Shown piece after piece: positions 1 to 6,846 of a DNA stretch of 64,000 nt (positions within the stretch are counted from its first letter, which is position 1; each line of letters opens with the position of its first letter). Both the position numbers and the translations under genes were made by a program. The notes below the pieces were generated by a model. That model made no database searches. It saw only the letters and a list, made by a program, of their open reading frames with translations, and was not told where the DNA came from. Source of the DNA: JAGQZY01 sp964588335 (GTDB taxonomy: Bacteria > Bdellovibrionota > Bdellovibrionia > Bdellovibrionales > JAGQZY01); the NCBI GenBank assembly GCA_964588335.1, contig CAZPOV010000012.1, forward strand, positions 45,744 through 109,743, written 5' to 3'.

Positions 1-272
1 GTTTGGCGCCCATGGCCAACCGCAATGCCCTCCCATTCGTGGAAGCTTCCAACCACTCCGGGAATGCCTTCAAATTTAATTTTCGCATTGGGCTCTTCGG
101 CAAGCCAAGGATTCCATTCGCGAGACGATTCTAAATTAACCAGATAAGAATAGACGTCGGCTTGCGAGTCATCGATAAGAATTTTTCGCTCCACTTCGAA
201 GTGATCGGGTAGAAATGCGGGAACAGCAAGAAGGACTAAGACGACCAGTCCTAAAAATTTGAGCCATTTCAT
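1..272 (-). CDS. SRPBCC (START-like) family protein, 3'-truncated by window edge
   Basis: The first 90 codons of a minus-strand gene run off the left edge. It starts at an ATG at 272 behind a very good ribosome binding site (AGGAGG, about 7 nt upstream). The N-terminus MKWLKFLGLVVLVLLAVPAF is a hydrophobic anchor or signal segment. It is followed by a beta strand with V-E-R-K-I-L-I-D and then an amphipathic stretch ending in S-R-E-W-N-P-W, the arrangement seen at the start of SRPBCC/polyketide-cyclase-like domains that follow a single N-terminal membrane segment. Such domains bind hydrophobic ligands; the ligand here cannot be told. It starts 29 bp after the stop of the exonuclease-endonuclease-phosphatase gene on the same strand, so the two may be co-transcribed. 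Family assignment rests on the N-terminal third only. Confidence 0.65.
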   Translation of the reverse strand, partial: MKWLKFLGLVVLVLLAVPAFLPDHFEVERKILIDDSQADVYSYLVNLESSREWNPWLAEEPNAKIKFEGIPGVVGSFHEWEGIAVGHGRQ

Positions 273-301
273 AAAGAGCCTCCTGTTATCAGGCTGCCAT
301 C

Positions 302-2083
302 TTACTCAGTGGCGCACTGAATGCCAATGGGCAAATGGTCACTCATTACAAAGTGGTAATCGTGATCCATAACAGCTTCTCCGAGATCAAAGCCGTTCGA
401 GAGGGTGTCGGTGAGAAAATTGAAAACGCCGACCGTACTGGGATCGCACTCGTTGGTTTCTGAGGGAGAAAAAATGAAATGATCGTAGTTTTTTGATAGC
501 TCACGCTTGGTGTTAATCGAAGTCAGACCATCGATGTAGAGCTCAGCGTCACCTAAAAGGCTTAAAAAGCCCTGCCACAAATGGTGCTCCCAGCGATTCA
601 GCTCGGTTTCTTTTTCTAGATTGAAGTCGCCAGATATCATTACATCGGTGGTGGCTTCCATAGCTCGCATCTCTTTGGCTGCCTTCATCACTTGATAGAC
701 TTGATAAAAGCGAGCAAACTCTCGTCCTTCGCCTTTAGAAATCGAGTGGTCGCGCCCCAGGTAATTAAAAACCCCGGTGGCTGTACTTTCCCCAAAAATT
801 TCGGCGAGGTACTCTTCCATGTTCTGACCACTTTTCTTTTTTATTTTCTTGATGCGTCGGCTGGTAAAGACCTCTTCGGCAAAGAAGTCTTTGATGAATT
901 TCTTGTAAGCGTCGTCGCGAAGATCTTCAAAATCGTCTTGGCACTGGCTGTAGGCTCTTTCGTTATCAATATTTTCGACCACAGAGGCACACGATTTTGG
1001 AAGGTAACCATGCTCTTCGATCAGTTTGATCTGATCCTCAAGGCGCTCAAGGCAGTTGGCAAATTGCCCTCGTTCGCGGTCCTCATCGTCTTTAAGATCT
1101 TTGGGATCCAGTTGGCAGCGGTCTTCCGGATCAGGAATTTTGACCTCAGTTCCTGAGACAAGAGATTGGAACTCATCACTTTTAATAAGATTGTTGATGG
1201 CATTGGCAATAGGATTGTCGTCATCACCGTCGAGAGTGCTGATCAGTTTTAGGTTTTGTATCTGGCAGAGTCCCATACAGCTGGAGTCGAACTCGTCGAT
1301 CCCACGGAAGCTGAGATGCAGGCTGACAAATGAGCTTTCGAAATTGCCGATTTTAAATCGAGCGGTGAGGGGGATTTTAATAAAATAGTTGGCCGCCATT
1401 TCTGAAACTCTAAGGGGGCAAGCTAAGGCTTTGGCCGGAACAACATAGGAGCGGTCGTTAACTGGGTCCTCGCCATTTCCAGACGCAATTCCTTGTTTAT
1501 TGATTTCGCGAAAAACAAAGCTGTCTTTATAAGGAGGACTATCAAGGTAATTGACTTTACAGTATTCTGACTCCACGGGATCGACTTGGGAGCCACGATA
1601 AAGGAAGCCGAGAAGTTCAGAGTCGCCCCCTTGAGAGAAAGGGGAAACAATCATGCCCCAGGTCGGGTCCAATTCTTGTAATTTAATAAAAAGTTCTAAA
1701 TAAGCCGGAAGCGAATATTTTCCTGTCTTTCCGAATTCTTCAATCTCATCGGTTCGTCCGGGCTGCAGCTCCTGCAAAGAAACAAGATCCCACTCCGAAT
1801 CGATCATTTGTGCTGTTAAATCCAGATCCTTTTTTCCTTTTTGCTCACTGGTCCGCAAAATGTTGTAACTTCCAATGCGCACAGTGTTTTGTTTTTTCTT
1901 TCGATCCGAGGCCGGAAAATATTGATGAAAAGTGTCATTGCATTCGACCTGGTCGGCTCCCAGCTCGGCTTGATTCCACAAGCATTCGTGCATGGTGCTG
2001 GAATCATCGGTTCCTGGGCGAAACCCAAAAGCAGGAAGGGAAAGCGAACATAAAAAAACAATTGTCAGGATCTTGTTAGGCAT
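302..2083 (-). CDS. secreted endonuclease/exonuclease/phosphatase (EEP) family protein with a large insertion
   Basis: 593 aa with a Sec signal peptide (MPNKILTIVFLCSLSLPAFG). EEP-superfamily motifs are visible: S-Y-N-I-L-R near residue 72, L-Q-E-L with the metal-binding Glu near 105, G-D-F-N near 485 and S-D-H-L-P with the general-base His near 581. These belong to the DNase I/sphingomyelinase/inositol phosphatase fold, so a secreted phosphodiesterase acting on nucleic acid or lipid head groups is likely. The family is usually 250-350 aa; here about 370 residues separate the Glu and GDFN motifs, including a charged, Cys-containing helical part (about residues 290-400). No good Shine-Dalgarno precedes the ATG; a TAGTAT hexamer 7 nt upstream could make the transcript leaderless. 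Substrate unknown. Confidence 0.8.
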   Translation of the reverse strand: MPNKILTIVFLCSLSLPAFGFRPGTDDSSTMHECLWNQAELGADQVECNDTFHQYFPASDRKKKQNTVRIGSYNILRTSEQKGKKDLDLTAQMIDSEWDLVSLQELQPGRTDEIEEFGKTGKYSLPAYLELFIKLQELDPTWGMIVSPFSQGGDSELLGFLYRGSQVDPVESEYCKVNYLDSPPYKDSFVFREINKQGIASGNGEDPVNDRSYVVPAKALACPLRVSEMAANYFIKIPLTARFKIGNFESSFVSLHLSFRGIDEFDSSCMGLCQIQNLKLISTLDGDDDNPIANAINNLIKSDEFQSLVSGTEVKIPDPEDRCQLDPKDLKDDEDRERGQFANCLERLEDQIKLIEEHGYLPKSCASVVENIDNERAYSQCQDDFEDLRDDAYKKFIKDFFAEEVFTSRRIKKIKKKSGQNMEEYLAEIFGESTATGVFNYLGRDHSISKGEGREFARFYQVYQVMKAAKEMRAMEATTDVMISGDFNLEKETELNRWEHHLWQGFLSLLGDAELYIDGLTSINTKRELSKNYDHFIFSPSETNECDPSTVGVFNFLTDTLSNGFDLGEAVMDHDYHFVMSDHLPIGIQCATE

Positions 2084-2277
2084 GAGGCGGATACTATCGG
2101 TGCGTTTAAAAAAAATAAACCGATCTCTGCTTTAAGGAGAATATTACAAGAATTTTCACGATCAATTAGGCAGTCTTGTAAATTTTGCTAAAAGCCTAAT
2201 ATCCCAAGCAAAACGGGCGTTTTGTAGTAAGTTGAGCGCAATTCAAATTGGCAATTCTTATAAGAGGAGACCTCCCT

Positions 2278-4224
2278 ATGAAAAAGATTTTGGCTTTTTT
2301 AGTCCTCAGTGCTGGTGTCATGGCGGCGACAACGTCGTTAAAGTATGAACTCAGTATCGAGTCCGAGCAGTATGCAAAAACCGACATGGACGCTTTGTTT
2401 AAGCAGTACTGCGGAGATGCCAAACGCATATCCACAGAGATTCCCTATCCCAACTACAATGATCCATTGGTTGTGACGGCGGTCAAAAAATTAAACACGG
2501 TGGCTCCGGTTAGCTTCTACATGTACCACCCCGTCATATCGAGCTACGGATTTCGCAAAGGCACAGACCGCGACTTTCCTTGGGATCAGTATGAAGATAT
2601 TCTGCAACTTCCTGGTAACAATCAGTTTGGACAAAAGAAAGATTGGGACACAGGAGCTTTAGAGCCTTTTGATGTTGAAGTCTTAAAACCAAAATTTGAA
2701 TACGAGTACTATAACCCTGATAGCAAGCCTCCATTTGGTGTTTTCTATGATGGTGATCGTCAGCCGGTTAAAGGTAACACTCACGCCTTCTTGGTATACC
2801 TGTGTGGGGAATTTCGAGATCGTCCGACTTTGATAAAAGAAAAATTAGAGTGGCTTGCCAATATGTACAAGCTGCCGGCCGAAGAGCAGGCTTTGGTTTC
2901 AGCTCAGCAGGTGAAAGAATCCGGAGAAAGCATTTGGTCTTATGTGGCGGCACCTTCCTATGCCTACTATGTCATGTTTTCGCGACAGGCCTTTCAAGCT
3001 AAAGAAGATAAGGCGTGGGGCGAGAATCAATCAACACGACTGATGACTCTAAGTGAAAAATGGCAAGTCGACAAACCGGTGCCGGCTTTCGATGTTTGTG
3101 AAGTTAAATACATTATGACCGAATATGTGTTTCAACCTTCTGAAGAAGCCAAGCAATTTCCTGGTTACGAGCAGTACATGCATGGCTTGGAATCTTACCG
3201 AGCCTCTTATTGTACGGCCGACGATAATGACTATTACTACGATTTCCGAGGCGACTCCAATATGAAGCCCAACTCTCCCGAGAGCAATGGTATGATTTGG
3301 CATGCCACTTCAATCATGGGGCGTTGTGGACGTAACTCCGATGGTTCGGTGTATGTCGCCAAAGATTATTCGACCGACGAAACCTTAGCTTTTGAAAAGG
3401 CCGAGTGTGAAAAATATATGTCGCAACCTTTCAGCAGTCGTTGGAACGCGGCTCGTGCAGCGTTAGCGACTTGGACTCTTCGCAACGAAAAGTTTGATCC
3501 AGAGTTTTCAAATACTGGTAGCTTGGTCAGCATTGTGCCGACTCTGAATCCAGAGAATCAACCAGCGAGCTTTCTTTTTTTTGGAGATGAACTTTATAAG
3601 GGTAGTAACCCAGAGAACTTTATGTCGGCCTACGCGGCCAATATTCCAGGTCACTGGTTGTCGCCCGATGTTGGGTTTTCTAATGTGTTTGGAATCTCGC
3701 CTCAAGGTGTTGCCGAAATCGATTACGCCTATGAACGCATCAAAGATGCGGTTGATCGTCACACCGATTGGTATGCTTCTGGCTATGACGACAGCAACTT
3801 CGAGCCGGTGAAAGCGCGAGTGATTGGCCAAGCCTACTCACCTTTTGTCGCCAGTTCCTATGAAATGAGTGAATCGGATGCTTTTACGGCGCCCGGAATT
3901 ACGGTGAATGGCCCTGTCGACGGTCGACGTCAGTGGATGTTTGTTTTCAAGGTGCACAAAGATAAGTGGTACAACACGGAAAGTCTGCAAGCTGGAAAAC
4001 CGGTCAACTTTGAAACCCAATGGTTTGATGAAACCTCTTTTGGAACCACCCATTTGGCTGATACCGAAAGAGCGTGGGACCGTTTGGGAACGCCCCTAGA
4101 AGGTGAAATGGAATCCATTCTTTATTTACACAATATTAAAAATGAAGGAATGGCGATCAAAAGTATGACCGATAGCAGTCAGTATCCGGCTGTTGAAGAT
4201 GATGGACTGGGAAAAACCCACTAA
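2278..4224 (+). CDS. secreted protein of unknown function (648 aa)
   Basis: No family recognised. The chosen ATG at 2278 follows GAGGAG with good spacing and opens with a clear signal peptide (MKKILAFLVLSAGVMA, then ATTS); an upstream in-frame start at 2248 would bury this signal. The mature protein is acidic, rich in Tyr, Trp and Asp, with about seven scattered Cys that could form disulfides in the periplasm or outside. No repeats or membrane segments are seen. A short secreted protein follows 16 bp downstream with its own strong ribosome binding site, and a hairpin terminator closes the pair, so the two probably form one transcript and may work together. Confidence 0.75.
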   Translation: MKKILAFLVLSAGVMAATTSLKYELSIESEQYAKTDMDALFKQYCGDAKRISTEIPYPNYNDPLVVTAVKKLNTVAPVSFYMYHPVISSYGFRKGTDRDFPWDQYEDILQLPGNNQFGQKKDWDTGALEPFDVEVLKPKFEYEYYNPDSKPPFGVFYDGDRQPVKGNTHAFLVYLCGEFRDRPTLIKEKLEWLANMYKLPAEEQALVSAQQVKESGESIWSYVAAPSYAYYVMFSRQAFQAKEDKAWGENQSTRLMTLSEKWQVDKPVPAFDVCEVKYIMTEYVFQPSEEAKQFPGYEQYMHGLESYRASYCTADDNDYYYDFRGDSNMKPNSPESNGMIWHATSIMGRCGRNSDGSVYVAKDYSTDETLAFEKAECEKYMSQPFSSRWNAARAALATWTLRNEKFDPEFSNTGSLVSIVPTLNPENQPASFLFFGDELYKGSNPENFMSAYAANIPGHWLSPDVGFSNVFGISPQGVAEIDYAYERIKDAVDRHTDWYASGYDDSNFEPVKARVIGQAYSPFVASSYEMSESDAFTAPGITVNGPVDGRRQWMFVFKVHKDKWYNTESLQAGKPVNFETQWFDETSFGTTHLADTERAWDRLGTPLEGEMESILYLHNIKNEGMAIKSMTDSSQYPAVEDDGLGKTH

Positions 4225-4240
4225 GAAAGAGGAGATAAAA

Positions 4241-4720
4241 ATGAAAAAAATGATAAGCAAATTCCTATTGGTTGTCCTCGGTGGGTTGACTCTTCAGGTT
4301 CAAGCGTTTGCCCAATCGTGCTACACGCCGCAAGCGATTGAAGCTCCTGAAGCTTATTCTATTCAATTTAACGATGCCTTTCCTTTGCAACCCGTAAAGA
4401 GCAACAACAACTGGTACGCCCAGGTTCAGGCCGGACGGGCTTTTGGTTGTGTGATTTTTGCCGTTGAGCAAACCGAAGGCGTGTTAAAGGGAACCTACAA
4501 GGCCGTTTCCGCGTCCCGATTGAACTCAATTTGCGAGGGAAAACAGGATTATGTCTTTACCCAGTTTGCCAATGAAGAGGGGCGCCGCACCTTTCGTTTG
4601 CAATGTGAGTATCCGGTTTTTGAAGACAATTTGCCACAACCTTTTGCTCCCACCTTTGAGCAAGCGGCGAAAATAAACTTTTCAAATGGAGTTGATCGTT
4701 CGGTTGAAGTCGTTCAATAG
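4241..4720 (+). CDS. small secreted protein of unknown function (159 aa)
   Basis: Start set at ATG 4241, which follows AAGAGGAGATAAAA and opens a signal peptide (MKKMISKFLLVVLGGLTLQV, cleavage probably after A-F-A). The start lies 16 bp after the previous stop. The mature part of about 135 residues has four Cys, a Gln/Tyr-rich beta-like composition and no recognised domain. It is co-directional with the 648-aa secreted protein and ends 24 bp before a strong terminator. Function unknown. Confidence 0.7.
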   Translation: MKKMISKFLLVVLGGLTLQVQAFAQSCYTPQAIEAPEAYSIQFNDAFPLQPVKSNNNWYAQVQAGRAFGCVIFAVEQTEGVLKGTYKAVSASRLNSICEGKQDYVFTQFANEEGRRTFRLQCEYPVFEDNLPQPFAPTFEQAAKINFSNGVDRSVEVVQ

Positions 4721-4744
4721 AAGCTAATCGATTGTAGCAAGAAT

Positions 4745-4776
4745 AAAAAAGCGTGGTTTCAACCACGCTTTTTTTA
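4745..4776. terminator. bidirectional Rho-independent terminator
   Basis: Stem AAAAAAGCGTGGTT / AACCACGCTTTTTT with a two-base loop, A-run on one side and T-run on the other, so it can end the plus-strand pair 2278-4720 and the minus-strand gene 4774-5301, whose stop codon touches it. Confidence 0.9.
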
Positions 4777-5301
4777 TATCTGCTTTTTACGAAGGCCAAG
4801 AAGGACTAGAAGGGGCAAGAAAATCAAAAATACGGCTGGGGGAAAGCCTGTGCCTCCCGACTTTGGCGGTGCGATCATTCCGCAACCTCCCGTATCTCCG
4901 GGTGTGCCAACACCACCGCCACCGATATCGTCAGCAGGATCGGTATCGGCAATGAACTCATCTTCGTTCGACTCATCATCACCGTCGGAGTCGGCACTGC
5001 GAAGGGTGGCATCGTTGAGCACGTTTTCCAGTTGCGATAGCGAAAGCCCATTGCCTCGACCTTCCACCGCGATGGCGGCGTCTTCAAAATCAATTCCAAA
5101 GCTGGTATTAATGTTGCCCAGACCTCCAGCCGAGGTGTTATGGCACAGCAGGCAACTGTTGTTTTTGGCACCAAAACCCGAGCCTATTCCAAAATTGTTT
5201 TCCAATGCTCTTCTGAGTGTGCCCTGATCAATATAAGAAGAGGACCCCATGGCCGTATGGGAAAGGACGAATACGAAGGTAGGGATAATAAGTTTTTTCA
5301 T
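4774..5301 (-). CDS. secreted CXXCH (c-type haem) protein with Asp-rich segment and C-terminal membrane anchor
   Basis: 175 aa from ATG 5301. Order of parts: signal peptide MKKLIIPTFVFVLSHTAMG; a CXXCH motif (C-L-L-C-H, about residue 52) that would bind one covalent haem; an Asp/Glu-rich stretch (D-S-D-G-D-D-E-S-N-E-D-E-F then D-T-D-P-A-D-D) like EF-hand or thrombospondin type-3 calcium loops; a Gly-rich linker with one CGM; then a hydrophobic helix (PAVFLIFLPLLVLLGL) ending in Arg-Lys-Lys. The Gly-rich linker, helix and basic tail resemble sortase-like C-terminal sorting signals (GlyGly-CTERM, MYXO-CTERM), but no exact named motif is visible. Calcium-binding and surface anchoring are inference. 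An in-frame start at 5355 would bury the signal peptide. Confidence 0.7.
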   Translation of the reverse strand: MKKLIIPTFVFVLSHTAMGSSSYIDQGTLRRALENNFGIGSGFGAKNNSCLLCHNTSAGGLGNINTSFGIDFEDAAIAVEGRGNGLSLSQLENVLNDATLRSADSDGDDESNEDEFIADTDPADDIGGGGVGTPGDTGGCGMIAPPKSGGTGFPPAVFLIFLPLLVLLGLRKKQI

Positions 5302-5313
5302 GTTTATAATGCT

Positions 5314-5344
5314 AATAAAAAAAGCAGTCGATTGCGACTGCTTT
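5314..5344 (-). terminator. Rho-independent terminator of the Lys/His-rich gene
   Basis: Read on the minus strand: AAAGCAGTCG, four-base loop, CGACTGCTTT followed by T-run TTTTTTTATT. It lies between the end of 5385-5660 and the start of 4774-5301, separating the two transcription units. Confidence 0.85.
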
Positions 5345-5384
5345 ATAAATCCCATTGCTGGGATACAGACCTTAGGCTTAGAGA

Positions 5385-5660
5385 TTAATGATTGTGTCCC
5401 TTGGCTTTTCCTTTGGCCTTGCCTTTATGGTGGCCTTTGGCTTTCGCTTTGCCTTCGTTCTTGGGATCTTCTTCGCCCATATACTTTTCGGGATTCTTTT
5501 CTTTGTGATTGTACTTGTTAAAGTCTTTCATATTTTTATGCTTCTTATGATCTTTCTTTTTCATTTCAGTCTTTTTCTCGTTGTGGTGGTCGGCGAGAAG
5601 GGGCGAGGAGTAGGAAAAGCTAAGAGCCAAGGCTAAAACAATGGAAAGTTTTTTAATCAT
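5385..5660 (-). CDS. small secreted Lys/His-rich protein
   Basis: 91 aa from ATG 5660 (GGAG eight to nine bases upstream). Signal peptide MIKKLSIVLALALSFSYSS with cleavage near L-L-A. The mature part is almost entirely Lys, His, Glu, Gly, Asn and Ala, with repeats of G-K-A-K at the end (K-G-K-A-K-G-K-A-K-G-H-N-H) and several His pairs. It is intrinsically disordered in appearance, strongly basic, and could bind metals or polyanions in the periplasm; this is inference. An in-frame upstream start (5720) would add 20 residues ahead of the signal peptide and is not preferred. Confidence 0.65.
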   Translation of the reverse strand: MIKKLSIVLALALSFSYSSPLLADHHNEKKTEMKKKDHKKHKNMKDFNKYNHKEKNPEKYMGEEDPKNEGKAKAKGHHKGKAKGKAKGHNH

Positions 5661-5737
5661 AATATTTCTCCTGTCGAGATGAGTTCTTCTATTGTAACTC
5701 AATTCTTCATTAAGACTCAAATATTGTATTAAGCCAA

Positions 5738-6277
5738 TTAAAATGACGAGTTCGGCTCATTCAGAAACGCCTGCTCTTCAGAGCTAGACTGTCGTCCAAG
5801 AATGGTATTGCGGTGGGGGTAGCGTCCAAACCGAACAATGATATCACGATGTTTTTTTTCAAATTCCAATCCTGTTGTTGGAGCAACCTCAGAAAATAAA
5901 GGGATGGCTTGGTCGTGAATCTTTAAACTTTCGCTGTGCATGTAAGGCATGATCAGAAAGAAGGCTTGATCGCCATTCAGTTTTTTATGCAGTCCTTGCT
6001 GGACGGCCTCTTGAGAAAGAGCCAGTGCCAAAGGATCCTGGGCAAAGGATTCGGGCCGATCGCGATACATATTTCTTGAGAACTGATCAAGAACAATGAT
6101 TTCGGCCAAGCGTCCCTCTGGAGTCTGGCGCCATTCAAAAAGGGCGGACTGTTTTGCCTCATTATGAATCTCTAGAAAGCGATCCTTGATGGTTCGATCA
6201 AGGGAAGGGTCCTTTTTAAACCATTGTGCTGAATCCAACTCTGAAAACCAAAAATCCAATACCTGTGAATAATCCAT
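5738..6277 (-). CDS. DUF924 family protein
   Basis: 179 aa, the usual length of this family. It starts V-L-D-F-W-F with the conserved W-F pair, then W-F-K-K-D-P-S-L-D, the central I-V-L-D-Q-F-S-R-N-M-Y-R and the L-I-M-P-Y-M-H-S-E-S segment, followed by R-F-G-R-Y-P-H-R-N near the C-terminus. All are DUF924 hallmarks. The family is all-helical with a TPR-like fold and no established biochemical role. It stands alone on the minus strand, divergent from the photolyase operon with 137 bp between them. Confidence 0.9.
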   Translation of the reverse strand: MDYSQVLDFWFSELDSAQWFKKDPSLDRTIKDRFLEIHNEAKQSALFEWRQTPEGRLAEIIVLDQFSRNMYRDRPESFAQDPLALALSQEAVQQGLHKKLNGDQAFFLIMPYMHSESLKIHDQAIPLFSEVAPTTGLEFEKKHRDIIVRFGRYPHRNTILGRQSSSEEQAFLNEPNSSF

Positions 6278-6366
6278 AGGTTGAGCCTATAGTGCTGGCA
6301 TCGGAAGCTCAAGACTTAAACGGGGCCCAATCGGGCAGTGGTTGAAATGTTTAACTATTTACATAA

Positions 6367-6384
6367 GTTCAAGAAAACTTGAAC
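6367..6384. promoter_or_regulatory. palindrome upstream of the photolyase operon (candidate operator)
   Basis: Perfect inverted repeat GTTCAAG-AAAA-CTTGAAC, 31 bp before the first gene of the operon. Its right arm contains the candidate -35 hexamer TTGAAC, so a bound repressor would block RNA polymerase. No regulator gene is adjacent. Confidence 0.5.
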
Positions 6385-6407
6385 AAAAATGCCTGGTCGG
6401 GTAATAT
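6379..6407 (+). promoter_or_regulatory. candidate promoter of the photolyase operon, start codon at the expected transcription start
   Basis: TTGAAC (6379-6384), exactly 17 bp, then TAATAT (6402-6407). The ATG at 6415 is 7 bases after the -10, where transcription would begin, and the purine-rich AAAGGGG directly abuts the ATG, too close for a ribosome binding site. A leaderless message is likely. Confidence 0.45.
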
Positions 6408-6414
6408 AAAGGGG

Positions 6415-6846
6415 ATGCTTTCGAACCTATTTCTCTGGAATCTTATTGTTACCGTTTACCTGGTGGGCCTAATTTGGACAATCCAAATGGTGCACTATCC
6501 CAGTTTTTTGTCAGTGGATCCGAACAAATTTGTTTCCTTTTCTGAGTTTCATCAGTGGGGCATGACAAAATTGGTGGGGTGGGTGATGGTGCTTGAGTTG
6601 GGCCTCACGTCTTGGAGCTGTTGGCAAAATTGGTTTGATTGGCGTCTTGTGGTTTTGCAAATTCTAGTTGTGATGACCTGGGTGTTTACCTTTTTAGTGA
6701 GTGTGCCTTTACACAAAAAGCTTTTATCGGGATATAAGCAACAAGTGATTGAGAGTTTGATCTGGACCAATTGGCCGCGCACATTCTTGTGGACGTTCAA
6801 AGCCGGACTCATGCTTTTCTGGATGGAGAGTTATGTCCAAGTCTAA
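6415..6846 (+). CDS. four-helix membrane protein of unknown function
   Basis: 143 aa from ATG 6415 (a TTG start at 6379 would add 12 residues but overlaps the likely promoter). Four hydrophobic helices: about residues 4-24, 48-68, 75-97 and 120-138. The first helix is followed by W-T-I-Q-M-V-H-Y-P-S-F, and the loop carries F-H-Q-W-G-M, resembling a widespread family of small four-helix proteins with a conserved V-H-Y-P motif that I cannot name with certainty. Its last 14 bases overlap the start of the photolyase gene, so it is translationally coupled to it. Confidence 0.65.
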   Translation: MLSNLFLWNLIVTVYLVGLIWTIQMVHYPSFLSVDPNKFVSFSEFHQWGMTKLVGWVMVLELGLTSWSCWQNWFDWRLVVLQILVVMTWVFTFLVSVPLHKKLLSGYKQQVIESLIWTNWPRTFLWTFKAGLMLFWMESYVQV

